From contig JANQOC010000746.1 of NCBI GenBank assembly GCA_028279265.1, positions 1 through 9,669 on the forward strand: a DNA stretch of 9,669 nt, in the 5' to 3' direction. Within the stretch, counting starts at the first letter, position 1; every line of letters begins with the position of its first letter. Origin of the DNA: Hyphomicrobiales bacterium (GTDB lineage Bacteria > Pseudomonadota > Alphaproteobacteria > Rhizobiales > CAYWUX01). The notes beneath the pieces are model-generated. The model worked only from the letters and a program-made list of their open reading frames with translations, had not been told where the DNA came from and did no database searches. The position numbers and the translations under genes are program-made. Below, one piece after another: positions 1-5,687 of the stretch.

Positions 1-270
1 ACGACCACTATGAGCGTGCCTGGTCATGCGACTGGTCTGATGTCTTGTGATTCGGGTGACAAGGCCAATTGGCAATCCACCCAGGCCCTTCAAGACAAGA
101 TAGTGGCTGAGGGCTGGAAAGTCCGCCGCATCAAGGAAGATGGAGGGAGTTATGAAGCTTATGGCACAACCCCCGAAGGCCAGCGTGATGAGGGTTACTT
201 CCACCCGGTAACACTTGAAAAACTACTGGTCGCTCGACGTGGACAGATACTGTTTCGCAAAGAAAATTAA
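1..270 (+). CDS. PepSY-domain small protein, 5' end outside window
   Basis: The reading frame is open from base 1, and only nine bases precede the first ATG (base 10), with no room for a ribosome binding site. The true start, probably with a signal peptide, is therefore likely upstream of the window. The visible part (about 86 residues from that ATG) fits a short PepSY-like domain: a Trp-containing N-terminal stretch (NWQST), an amphipathic helix (LQDKIVAEGW), then two strands (KVRRIKEDGG, SYEAYGT) and a charged end (GYFHPVTLEKLL). Proteins of this kind are usually about 100 residues, exported to the periplasm, and proposed to inhibit proteases or bind metal or lipid. The role here is unknown. 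Family assignment is by overall pattern only. A hairpin terminator follows 35 bases after the stop. Confidence 0.6.
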   Translation, partial: TTTMSVPGHATGLMSCDSGDKANWQSTQALQDKIVAEGWKVRRIKEDGGSYEAYGTTPEGQRDEGYFHPVTLEKLLVARRGQILFRKEN

Positions 271-304
271 TCCAATCCGTACCAATGAATTCTGATATTG
301 CGGT

Positions 305-343
305 GGAGAGAAAGCGAACTATTTCTCTCCTCGTTTTCTCTCC
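305..343 (+). terminator. Hairpin terminator of the PepSY gene, with duplicated 3' arm
   Basis: A perfect 9-bp stem, GGAGAGAAA (305-313) with TTTCTCTCC (322-330), has an 8-base loop and is followed by TCGTTTTC. The 3' arm TTTCTCTCC occurs again at 335-343, so the 5' arm could pair with either copy. The T tract is imperfect, so termination strength is uncertain. It lies 35 bases after the stop at 270. No similar signal was found for the SDR gene that ends at 509 on the other strand. Confidence 0.55.
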
Positions 344-508
344 TGGTCACACAATTCAAAGTCTCCTCATAAATCTGTTGCGTCTGAGTATGGGGCGTAA
401 CTCGGCATTAGACATGTCAAAATCACTGCCCATTCTTCATCCAAGAGTGGACTCTTAGGGAACTGCGTCGCCGGGTCAGTCCGATTTCGGTTAGTTTTGT
501 TAGGACAT

Positions 509-1297
509 CTAAACGCCGCGGATCTGGCCACCATCGCAGCGTACAACGCTGCCGGTCACATAGCTGGCTCTGGATGAAACAAGAAATGCGGCAACAGATG
601 CGAATTCATCGACACGGCCATAACGCCCGGTAGGAATCATAGCCCTGGATGCCTCGGCAACCTCCTCAACTGTTTTGTTTTGCCTTTTCGCTGCAGCCGC
701 ATCCAGTTCATCCACGCGTTCCGTATGGATGCGACCCGGAATCAGCATGTTAGAGGTGATCCCGTCCTTGGCGACTTCCGTTGATAATGTTTTGTTCCAG
801 CCAACCAACGCGGATCTCAGGGTGTTTGACATTCCCAGATTGGGAATCGGTTGTACCACACCACCGGAACCCACAGTCAGCACGCGGCCTTCGCCATGTT
901 TCTTGAGCTCCGGAATGCACAGGTTTGTTAATTCTATCACCCGTAAGACCATCATTTCGAATTGGTCAATCCACGATTTACTATCAGGATCCGTTACAAG
1001 GCCGGGAGGGGGACCACCTGTGTTGTTGACGAGTATGTCCAGGCCTCCAAGAGACTCCATCGCAGCGTCGAACAATGTTCTGGCGCTGGATTGATCCGAG
1101 AGATCACAAGATTTGACAAACGCCTTTCCTGGTCCCTGCTCGTTGAGGATCTTCTGTCCTTCGGCAAGTCGCTCTTCAGATCGACCGGTAAGAAGAACAT
1201 TCGCCCCTTCCTCGACAAGGGCTTTGGCAATTCCAAATCCCAATCCTCGACTGGAAGCCAGCACAAGGGCTCTCTTATCCTGCAATCCTAAATCCAT
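509..1297 (-). CDS. SDR-family oxidoreductase lacking the Tyr-Lys pair
   Basis: 262 residues, a normal length for a classical short-chain dehydrogenase/reductase. The Rossmann nucleotide site is ASSRGLGFG (residues 14-22, in place of TGxxxGxG). Further family marks are NNTGG (91-95, for NNAG), Ser144 in the catalytic-Ser strand, an IPG turn (186-188) and a C-terminal GxVxRCDGG. The YxxxK catalytic pair is absent: the aligned segment is S157-N-T-L-R161. This matches the 'BKR-like, SDR-like' subgroup, in which the tetrad is imperfect, so the reaction is unknown; a 3-oxoacyl reductase name would be unsafe. The start ATG shares a base with the stop of the upstream aldolase gene (TAATG), and AAAGGA sits 8 bases before it, so the two are probably translationally coupled. 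No clear terminator follows. Confidence 0.85.
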   Translation of the reverse strand: MDLGLQDKRALVLASSRGLGFGIAKALVEEGANVLLTGRSEERLAEGQKILNEQGPGKAFVKSCDLSDQSSARTLFDAAMESLGGLDILVNNTGGPPPGLVTDPDSKSWIDQFEMMVLRVIELTNLCIPELKKHGEGRVLTVGSGGVVQPIPNLGMSNTLRSALVGWNKTLSTEVAKDGITSNMLIPGRIHTERVDELDAAAAKRQNKTVEEVAEASRAMIPTGRYGRVDEFASVAAFLVSSRASYVTGSVVRCDGGQIRGV

Positions 1298-2235
1298 TAG
1301 CTCAGTCCTTTGATGTTTGCTTCAACCCGCTGCATGAGATGGGACAGTTCTTTATGATCGATTGATGACAATTGTGGTCCCGGATCCCGCACTCTGGCAC
1401 TTTTTATCACGCCGCGACGTCGCAATACTTCCTTCCGCACCGCCAGGCCAAAATTCGGTTGCTGTTCGTAACGGATAAGAGGCAGATAGGCATCGAAAAT
1501 GTCTTCAGCTCTTTCCCGATCACCCTCAGAAAATGTTTTGACAACTTTCACCAGCATTTCCGGATAAGCAAAACCTGTCATGGCCCCGTTTGCACCTCTT
1601 GCCAGTTCCTGAGGCAAATACAGGCCTCCATTTCCCACCAGGATAGACATTTCGGGGCTCAATCCCTGATCATGACCGGATCTCAGTTCGGAGATTTTGG
1701 CCAGACCGGGCCAGTCCTCATGTTTCAACATAACCAGGTTTGAAAATTCGCTGAACAGGCGTTCCAGACACGCAACGGAAACCGGTGCGCCAGTTCCCAG
1801 CGGGAAATCCTGATAGCAAACCGGAGTCCCCGTTTCAAGCGACGAAAGAATATCCGCATAATATCGGTAGATCTTATCGTCGCTGTCGAGGGCGGAGTAG
1901 GGAGCTACCATGATACCGGCCGCTCCTCCATCCATACAGAATGCAGAAAGCTCTATGAGGGTGTCTTTGTCCGGATTGGAAACTCCAACCAGAATGGGTA
2001 ACCGACCCTCCATTCTTTTCAAGACATGGGAAACGAGTTGCCGCGTTTCTTCGGGCGTTAATTTGTGTGCTTCTCCCATCATCCCCAAAATGGTGATGCC
2101 GGTAACTTCTTTTTCAATATAGAACTCGAGCAGACTGTCGAGGCTGGAATAGTCAATGCTTTGAGTGTCATCGAAAGGAGTCGCTGAGATGATGAATACA
2201 CCCGACGTCCGATAGTTTATATGTGTGCCAGCCAT
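1297..2235 (-). CDS. DapA/NanA-type class I aldolase or lyase
   Basis: 312 residues, close to the family's usual ~300, forming a (beta/alpha)8 barrel. The Schiff-base lysine is Lys171 in VMLKHEDW, the catalytic tyrosine is Tyr141 in PVCYQDFP, and the carboxylate-binding loop is GMMGEA (51-56), replacing the GTTGE of true dihydrodipicolinate synthases. The later GNGG (201-204) and GANGAMTGF (214-222) segments also fit the fold. Family members condense or cleave pyruvate-type 2-oxo acids or dehydrate sugar acids. With the altered loop and the catabolic neighbours, this is unlikely to be the lysine-pathway enzyme (inference). It is first in a minus-strand unit with the SDR and divergent from the amidohydrolase. 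Its ribosome site is weak: AAAGG about 11 bases before the ATG. Confidence 0.88.
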   Translation of the reverse strand: MAGTHINYRTSGVFIISATPFDDTQSIDYSSLDSLLEFYIEKEVTGITILGMMGEAHKLTPEETRQLVSHVLKRMEGRLPILVGVSNPDKDTLIELSAFCMDGGAAGIMVAPYSALDSDDKIYRYYADILSSLETGTPVCYQDFPLGTGAPVSVACLERLFSEFSNLVMLKHEDWPGLAKISELRSGHDQGLSPEMSILVGNGGLYLPQELARGANGAMTGFAYPEMLVKVVKTFSEGDRERAEDIFDAYLPLIRYEQQPNFGLAVRKEVLRRRGVIKSARVRDPGPQLSSIDHKELSHLMQRVEANIKGLS

Positions 2236-2447
2236 ATCAGTTTTCGCCTTTTGATAATCTCCGGAATTCTTTGCATTGGAGGACGGCCCATTCGAAGAAT
2301 GTGAACTTCTCTTAGCCTGCGTTATCCGCTAGATTTAAATGAACGTACTAGTGATAGTCGAAACCAAGACTATTTGCCATTCTGAAATCCAAATAGAAAA
2401 CGGATGCTCAGATTTTACAGTTAGTCAATCTTGATCGAGGCATTGAC
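2236..2447. promoter_or_regulatory. Divergent promoter region with overlapping inverted repeats
   Basis: This 212-base gap separates the minus-strand aldolase-SDR unit from the plus-strand amidohydrolase, so it must hold both promoters. Two overlapping inverted repeats stand out: ATAGTC-N8-GACTAT (2354-2373) and CTATTTG-N13-CAAATAG (2370-2396). A smaller hairpin CATTC-gaa-GAATG lies at 2289-2301. These are reasonable operator candidates for one regulator controlling both directions. No convincing -35/-10 pair was seen for either gene, which would fit activator dependence but proves nothing. Confidence 0.45.
2424..2447 (+). promoter_or_regulatory. Ribosome binding site of the amidohydrolase in a small hairpin loop
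   Basis: GAGG (2437-2440) lies 7 bases before the ATG at 2448 and fixes that start. It sits in the 12-base loop of a 6-bp inverted repeat, GTCAAT (2424-2429) and ATTGAC (2442-2447), whose right arm touches the start codon. The stem is short and A/T-rich, so it may have little effect. Confidence 0.4.
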
Positions 2448-3914
2448 ATGCAGGAATACGATCTTCTCATCAAAGGCGGTCGCATAGCAACGGCCTCAGA
2501 TACGTTCAGCGCCGATATTGGTATCAAGGACGAAAAAATCACATGCCTCGGAACCTCTCTCAATGGAAGTGCAACCCGTATCATAGACGCAACGGGAAAA
2601 TGGGTTTTGCCGGGAGGAATTGAGTCCCATTGCCACATAGAACAGGAAAGCTCAACCGGTGCAATGACGTCTGATGACTATTATACCGGAAGCGTATCGG
2701 CGGCATTCGGAGGGAATACGACAATCATCCCGTTCGCCGCTCAGCACAAGGGACAATCCCTCGCCGATGTCGTTAAGACCTATGACAACCGGGCTGCACC
2801 TAAATCCGTAATTGACTACAGCTACCATCTCATCGTCTCAGACCCGACAGACAAGGTTTTGAACGAAGAACTACCGGCAGTGTTCGAAGCCGGTATCACT
2901 TCGTTTAAAGTATTTATGACCTACGATCTGATCATGATCGACGACAAGCAGATGCTGGATATCCTGGATGTTGCCCGTCGGTTTGGCGCGCTCACCATGG
3001 TGCATGCGGAAAACAATGCCATGATCAAATGGATGACCGAGCGACTACAGGAGACGGGAAATGAAGCCGCCAAATTTCACGGGATCAGCCATCCGCGCCA
3101 GTCTGAAGTCGAAGCCATTAACAGAGCAATCCAGCTTGCCACATTCCTGGATGCGCCTTTGCTTATCGTCCATGTTTCGACGAATGAAGGTGCGAATGCC
3201 ATAGCCCAAGCACGCCAGGAAGGGCGCAAAATACTGGGAGAGACCTGTCCGCAGTACATGTTCCTGACTGACGAGAATCTTGTTGGTGCCGGCGAGGAAG
3301 GCGGAAAATTCATTTGCTCACCGCCACTTCGCGATTTCCAGACCCAGAAGGACCTGTGGCGACATCTTCAAAACGGCACTCTTCAGCTATACTCATCCGA
3401 CCATGCCCCTTATCGCTTTGACGAATCTGCAAAACTCAGTCACGGGCCGAACCCGCCGTTTCATAAAACAGCTAACGGCATGCCCGGAATTGAATATCGT
3501 GCACCGCTACTTTTTTCCGAAGGCTTCTTAAAAGGGCGGATTTCCATTCAACAGTTCGTTGAATTAACCTCAACGAACGCGGCCAGGATTTTTGGCCTTC
3601 ATCCGCGTAAGGGAACCATCGCAATTGGGTCAGACGCCGATATCGCTATTTGGAATCCTGATCGTGAAGTGCAGATCACAGAAACTTCTGCCCACGACAA
3701 TATGGATTACTCGCCCTTCGCCGGAATGAATATTAAGGGCTGGCCCGAACTCGTTATTAACCGGGGGCGGCTCATCATCGACAACGGCGAACTTAAAGCT
3801 GTTAGAGGTCAGGGAGAGTTTTTGCGACGCAAGCCGTTTGAAACAACAGGATATATATCTCATTTACCGCCGGAGCTGGACGTCAGCAAGAATCACGGCG
3901 CGGAAATTCTATAG
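2448..3914 (+). CDS. Dihydropyrimidinase/hydantoinase-type amidohydrolase
   Basis: 488 residues, the usual length for cyclic-amidohydrolase family members (dihydropyrimidinase, D-hydantoinase, allantoinase). All binuclear metal ligands are visible: His61 and His63 (ESHCHIEQ), carbamylated Lys154 (SFKVFMTYD), His186 (VHAEN), His242 (VHVST) and Asp318 (SSDHAPY). Tyr159 stands five residues after the lysine, as in hydantoinases. Ser291 (CSPPLR) and Asn343 (NGMPG) match the residues that hold the ring amide. It should therefore hydrolyse a cyclic amide or imide in the cytoplasm. The exact substrate is unknown: the ESHCHIEQ form marks a subgroup apart from well-studied pyrimidine enzymes, and no carbamoylase or racemase lies nearby. 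It is divergent from the aldolase gene and 206 bases upstream of the transporter, with no clear terminator between, so read-through is possible. Confidence 0.9.
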   Translation: MQEYDLLIKGGRIATASDTFSADIGIKDEKITCLGTSLNGSATRIIDATGKWVLPGGIESHCHIEQESSTGAMTSDDYYTGSVSAAFGGNTTIIPFAAQHKGQSLADVVKTYDNRAAPKSVIDYSYHLIVSDPTDKVLNEELPAVFEAGITSFKVFMTYDLIMIDDKQMLDILDVARRFGALTMVHAENNAMIKWMTERLQETGNEAAKFHGISHPRQSEVEAINRAIQLATFLDAPLLIVHVSTNEGANAIAQARQEGRKILGETCPQYMFLTDENLVGAGEEGGKFICSPPLRDFQTQKDLWRHLQNGTLQLYSSDHAPYRFDESAKLSHGPNPPFHKTANGMPGIEYRAPLLFSEGFLKGRISIQQFVELTSTNAARIFGLHPRKGTIAIGSDADIAIWNPDREVQITETSAHDNMDYSPFAGMNIKGWPELVINRGRLIIDNGELKAVRGQGEFLRRKPFETTGYISHLPPELDVSKNHGAEIL

Positions 3915-3970
3915 TCCGGGATTGTCATTTCGGTTTCTGGTTTCAAGAATGATTTATGCGTCACAAGACT

Positions 3971-4014
3971 ATACCTAGGTATCATTTGTAAATACCTACA
4001 CAATAACTTAAAAC
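3971..4014 (+). promoter_or_regulatory. Candidate tctC promoter embedded in an inverted repeat
   Basis: ATACCTAGGTAT (3971-3982) is a perfect 12-bp palindrome. Its right half, TAGGTAT (3976-3982), also forms an inverted repeat with ATACCTA (3992-3998) across 9 bases, giving three half-sites. The 9-base spacer contains TTGTAA (3986-3991, 4/6 to the -35 consensus). Seventeen bases on is TAAAAC (4009-4014, 4/6 to the -10), placing the transcript start near 4020. A regulator bound here would cover the -35 box, suggesting repression. The alternative -10 TATATA (4015-4020) has no well-spaced -35. Confidence 0.42.
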
Positions 4015-4021
4015 TATATAT

Positions 4022-4090
4022 CTGAAGTAGCCTTAGGCAAAAGATCAAGGGATCCGTCGGTCCTCTTTTGCGTGTTTCTCGGTACTTCAG
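4022..4090 (+). promoter_or_regulatory. Nested hairpin in the tctC leader
   Basis: Two perfect 8-bp stems are nested: CTGAAGTA (4022-4029) with TACTTCAG (4083-4090), and inside it GCAAAAGA (4037-4044) with TCTTTTGC (4064-4071). A short GGA/TCC stem (4050-4052, 4061-4063) tops the inner arm. A competing small hairpin, GTAC-ttca-GTAC (4082-4093), would break the outer stem. The structure ends about 30 bases before the start codon. It could be a 5' stabilising structure, an attenuator or a ligand-sensing element. It matches no riboswitch class I recognise. Confidence 0.5.
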
Positions 4091-4120
4091 TACACACCTA
4101 AAAAAATTAAGGGAAGAAAA

Positions 4121-5095
4121 ATGAGATTTAAATTAACCAGAAAAGCACTCGGCATCACTGGTGTCGCCGCTCTCGCTTTGGCCGGCTTCCAAACACCTGC
4201 AGCACACTCCGCAGATTTCCCCTGCAGTACGGCACAACTGATCGTACCCTGGGGTCCCGGAGGTGGTACCGCCGTTTTGTTTGGAATTTTTGAAAACTAC
4301 ATCAATTCCAAAGGCGCTAATCCAAAAATCAAAGTCGTGACCATGCCGGGTCAGGGCGGTAATAAAGGAGCGAAAGTCGCAAAAGATAAAGCGAATGACG
4401 GCTGCACACTATTCGCGATTCACCAGAGCGCTTTGACGTCATTTCTCCAAGGACGCGTAGATTTTAACTGGGACGCATTTGATACGGTGGCGCATCTGAC
4501 AATCACGCCGTCGTTCCTGGCTGCAAGTCCCAAATCGCCTTTCAACAATTATGATGAGATGCTCAAGCATATCAAAGCGAACAACGGACAGGTTAAAACC
4601 GGTGCGACTATAGGCGCGACGAGTCACTTCTTGTGGCTGAGATTCGGCTCCGCAACCAATACCAAATACAGCTACGTACCGGTGCAAGGCGGAACCGGCA
4701 AACGCAAATCTCTTCTCCTGAATGACACGTTTCTCCTGGCTGAAATGAACGCCGCAGCTGCCGGCAAAGAGATGAAAACCGGAGCTCTCAAGCCGCTGGC
4801 GATTGCTGCTGAAAAACGTGATCCATCATTCCCAGATGTCCCGACCCTGAAAGAAAAAGGTGTCGATATGACAGCCGCCCTTAATCGCGGCATCGTCGTA
4901 CCCAAGGGAACATCCAAGGACAAAATTGAACACTGGGCCGCAGCATTCAAGGCCGCAGTTGAAGATCCCGAATTCCAGAAAAAAATTGCAGCAAAAGGAA
5001 CTGGCCTTCAGTACATGGGACCACAGCAATATGCCGATTGGTTCAAGGCTGAGAACGCCCTGTTCACGAAGCTCTACGAGGGCATCAAGAAGTAA
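4121..5095 (+). CDS. tctC: TTT transporter periplasmic binding protein (TctC/Bug family)
   Basis: 324 residues, normal for this family. It begins with a signal peptide: basic MRFKLTRKAL, a hydrophobic core (residues 11-22) and a likely cleavage near residue 30 (AHS-A). The two-lobed fold shows in IVPWGPGGGT (41-50), MPGQGGNKGAK (75-85), NDGCTLF (92-98), the 'PDVPTL' segment and GIVVPKGTSK. Bug proteins normally hold a ligand carboxylate in a PGGxxD...R loop; here that stretch reads GGGTAVLFG, with Ala and Gly where Asp and Arg usually stand. The mature protein has only two cysteines (35 and 95), which could form a disulfide in the periplasm. AAGGGA lies about 7 bases before the ATG. As first gene of tctC-tctB-tctA it should select the imported solute, which is unknown. 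Confidence 0.9.
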   Translation: MRFKLTRKALGITGVAALALAGFQTPAAHSADFPCSTAQLIVPWGPGGGTAVLFGIFENYINSKGANPKIKVVTMPGQGGNKGAKVAKDKANDGCTLFAIHQSALTSFLQGRVDFNWDAFDTVAHLTITPSFLAASPKSPFNNYDEMLKHIKANNGQVKTGATIGATSHFLWLRFGSATNTKYSYVPVQGGTGKRKSLLLNDTFLLAEMNAAAAGKEMKTGALKPLAIAAEKRDPSFPDVPTLKEKGVDMTAALNRGIVVPKGTSKDKIEHWAAAFKAAVEDPEFQKKIAAKGTGLQYMGPQQYADWFKAENALFTKLYEGIKK

Positions 5096-5121
5096 ACGCC
5101 GTTGATTTTTTGAGACTTGAG

Positions 5122-5157
5122 AGAAGGCCTTTCGAACTCTTGAAAGGCTTTCTTTTC
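5122..5157 (+). terminator. Intra-operon attenuator between tctC and tctB
   Basis: A 12-bp stem with one G:U pair, 5122-5133 (AGAAGGCCTTTC) with 5142-5153 (GAAAGGCTTTCT), has an 8-base loop and is followed by TTTTCC. It lies 26 bases after the tctC stop and 26 before the tctB start. Partial termination here would give more binding protein than membrane subunits, and the stem could protect the tctC mRNA 3' end. Confidence 0.65.
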
Positions 5158-5183
5158 CAGTTCCAACTTCCGGGATCCTTCAC

Positions 5184-5666
5184 ATGCAAGGCCTTAACCG
5201 CGATACCTTAATCGCAATATTCCTGCTGATCGTTTGCGGCGTTTTCTTCTACAACACAATCGGAATCAAAGCCTTTCCCGAACAGATGTCACCGGCGCTG
5301 TGGCCGCGATTGATTTTATCGGTATTGACGGTTCTGGTCCTGATCTATCTGTTCCAGTCCATCATGGCGGCCCAACCTGAACGGGTTAGTCGTGGTGGCT
5401 TTATAGGCTGGCTCAAATACTATCAAAATCCGATCTGGTGTTTTTTATGTTTTTTCATTTTTCTGATCCTGTTGCCTTATCTCGGAATGCTGATTTCCGG
5501 TGTACTTTTCGTCTTTGTTCTGATGACGATCCTTGGAGAACGCACACCGCGGTCGATAGGCATTAATCTGGTCAGTGCGCTATTCATGGTCGGAGGAATG
5601 TGGCTTCTGTTTACCCAGGCGCTCGGCGTTATTCTGCCTACCTCCATGTTCACTTACGCTTTCTAG
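5184..5666 (+). CDS. tctB: TTT transporter small membrane subunit (TctB)
   Basis: 160 residues, typical of the small TctB subunit (DUF1468). Hydrophobic segments lie at about 8-24, 40-60, 82-99, 102-118 and 127-150, fitting the four or five membrane spans of the family. The FPEQMSPALWPR segment (31-42) after the first span resembles the conserved loop of TctB proteins. It sits in the inner membrane with TctA; its exact part in transport is not well defined in the family. The ribosome site is poor (a GGGA about 10 bases before the ATG), so translation may be limited. The gene is 88 bases after tctC, beyond the hairpin, and 21 bases before tctA. Sequence divergence is normal for TctB, so the call rests partly on the order tctC-tctB-tctA. 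Confidence 0.85.
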   Translation: MQGLNRDTLIAIFLLIVCGVFFYNTIGIKAFPEQMSPALWPRLILSVLTVLVLIYLFQSIMAAQPERVSRGGFIGWLKYYQNPIWCFLCFFIFLILLPYLGMLISGVLFVFVLMTILGERTPRSIGINLVSALFMVGGMWLLFTQALGVILPTSMFTYAF

Positions 5667-5687
5667 GCTCAGAAAGAATATTGATCC

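Noticed and set aside
442..459. CCAAGAG/CTCTTAGG hairpin as terminator for the SDR gene
   Set aside because: The stem is only five pairs without a T run on the minus strand, and it lies 50 bases from the stop.
675..1094. Open frame of 139 codons on the plus strand
   Set aside because: It lies fully antisense to the SDR gene, shows no domain, and the SDR reading is clear.
2365..2373. Shared 9-mer CAAGACTAT upstream of the amidohydrolase and tctC (3964-3972) as a common operator
   Set aside because: A 9-base match between two ~200-base regions is not rare enough by itself; it is kept only as a side note.
3949..3978. Possible leader peptides in the tctC gap (9 codons from 3949; 11 codons from 3956)
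   Set aside because: There is no ribosome site, they overlap the putative operator, and they lie upstream of the predicted transcript start.
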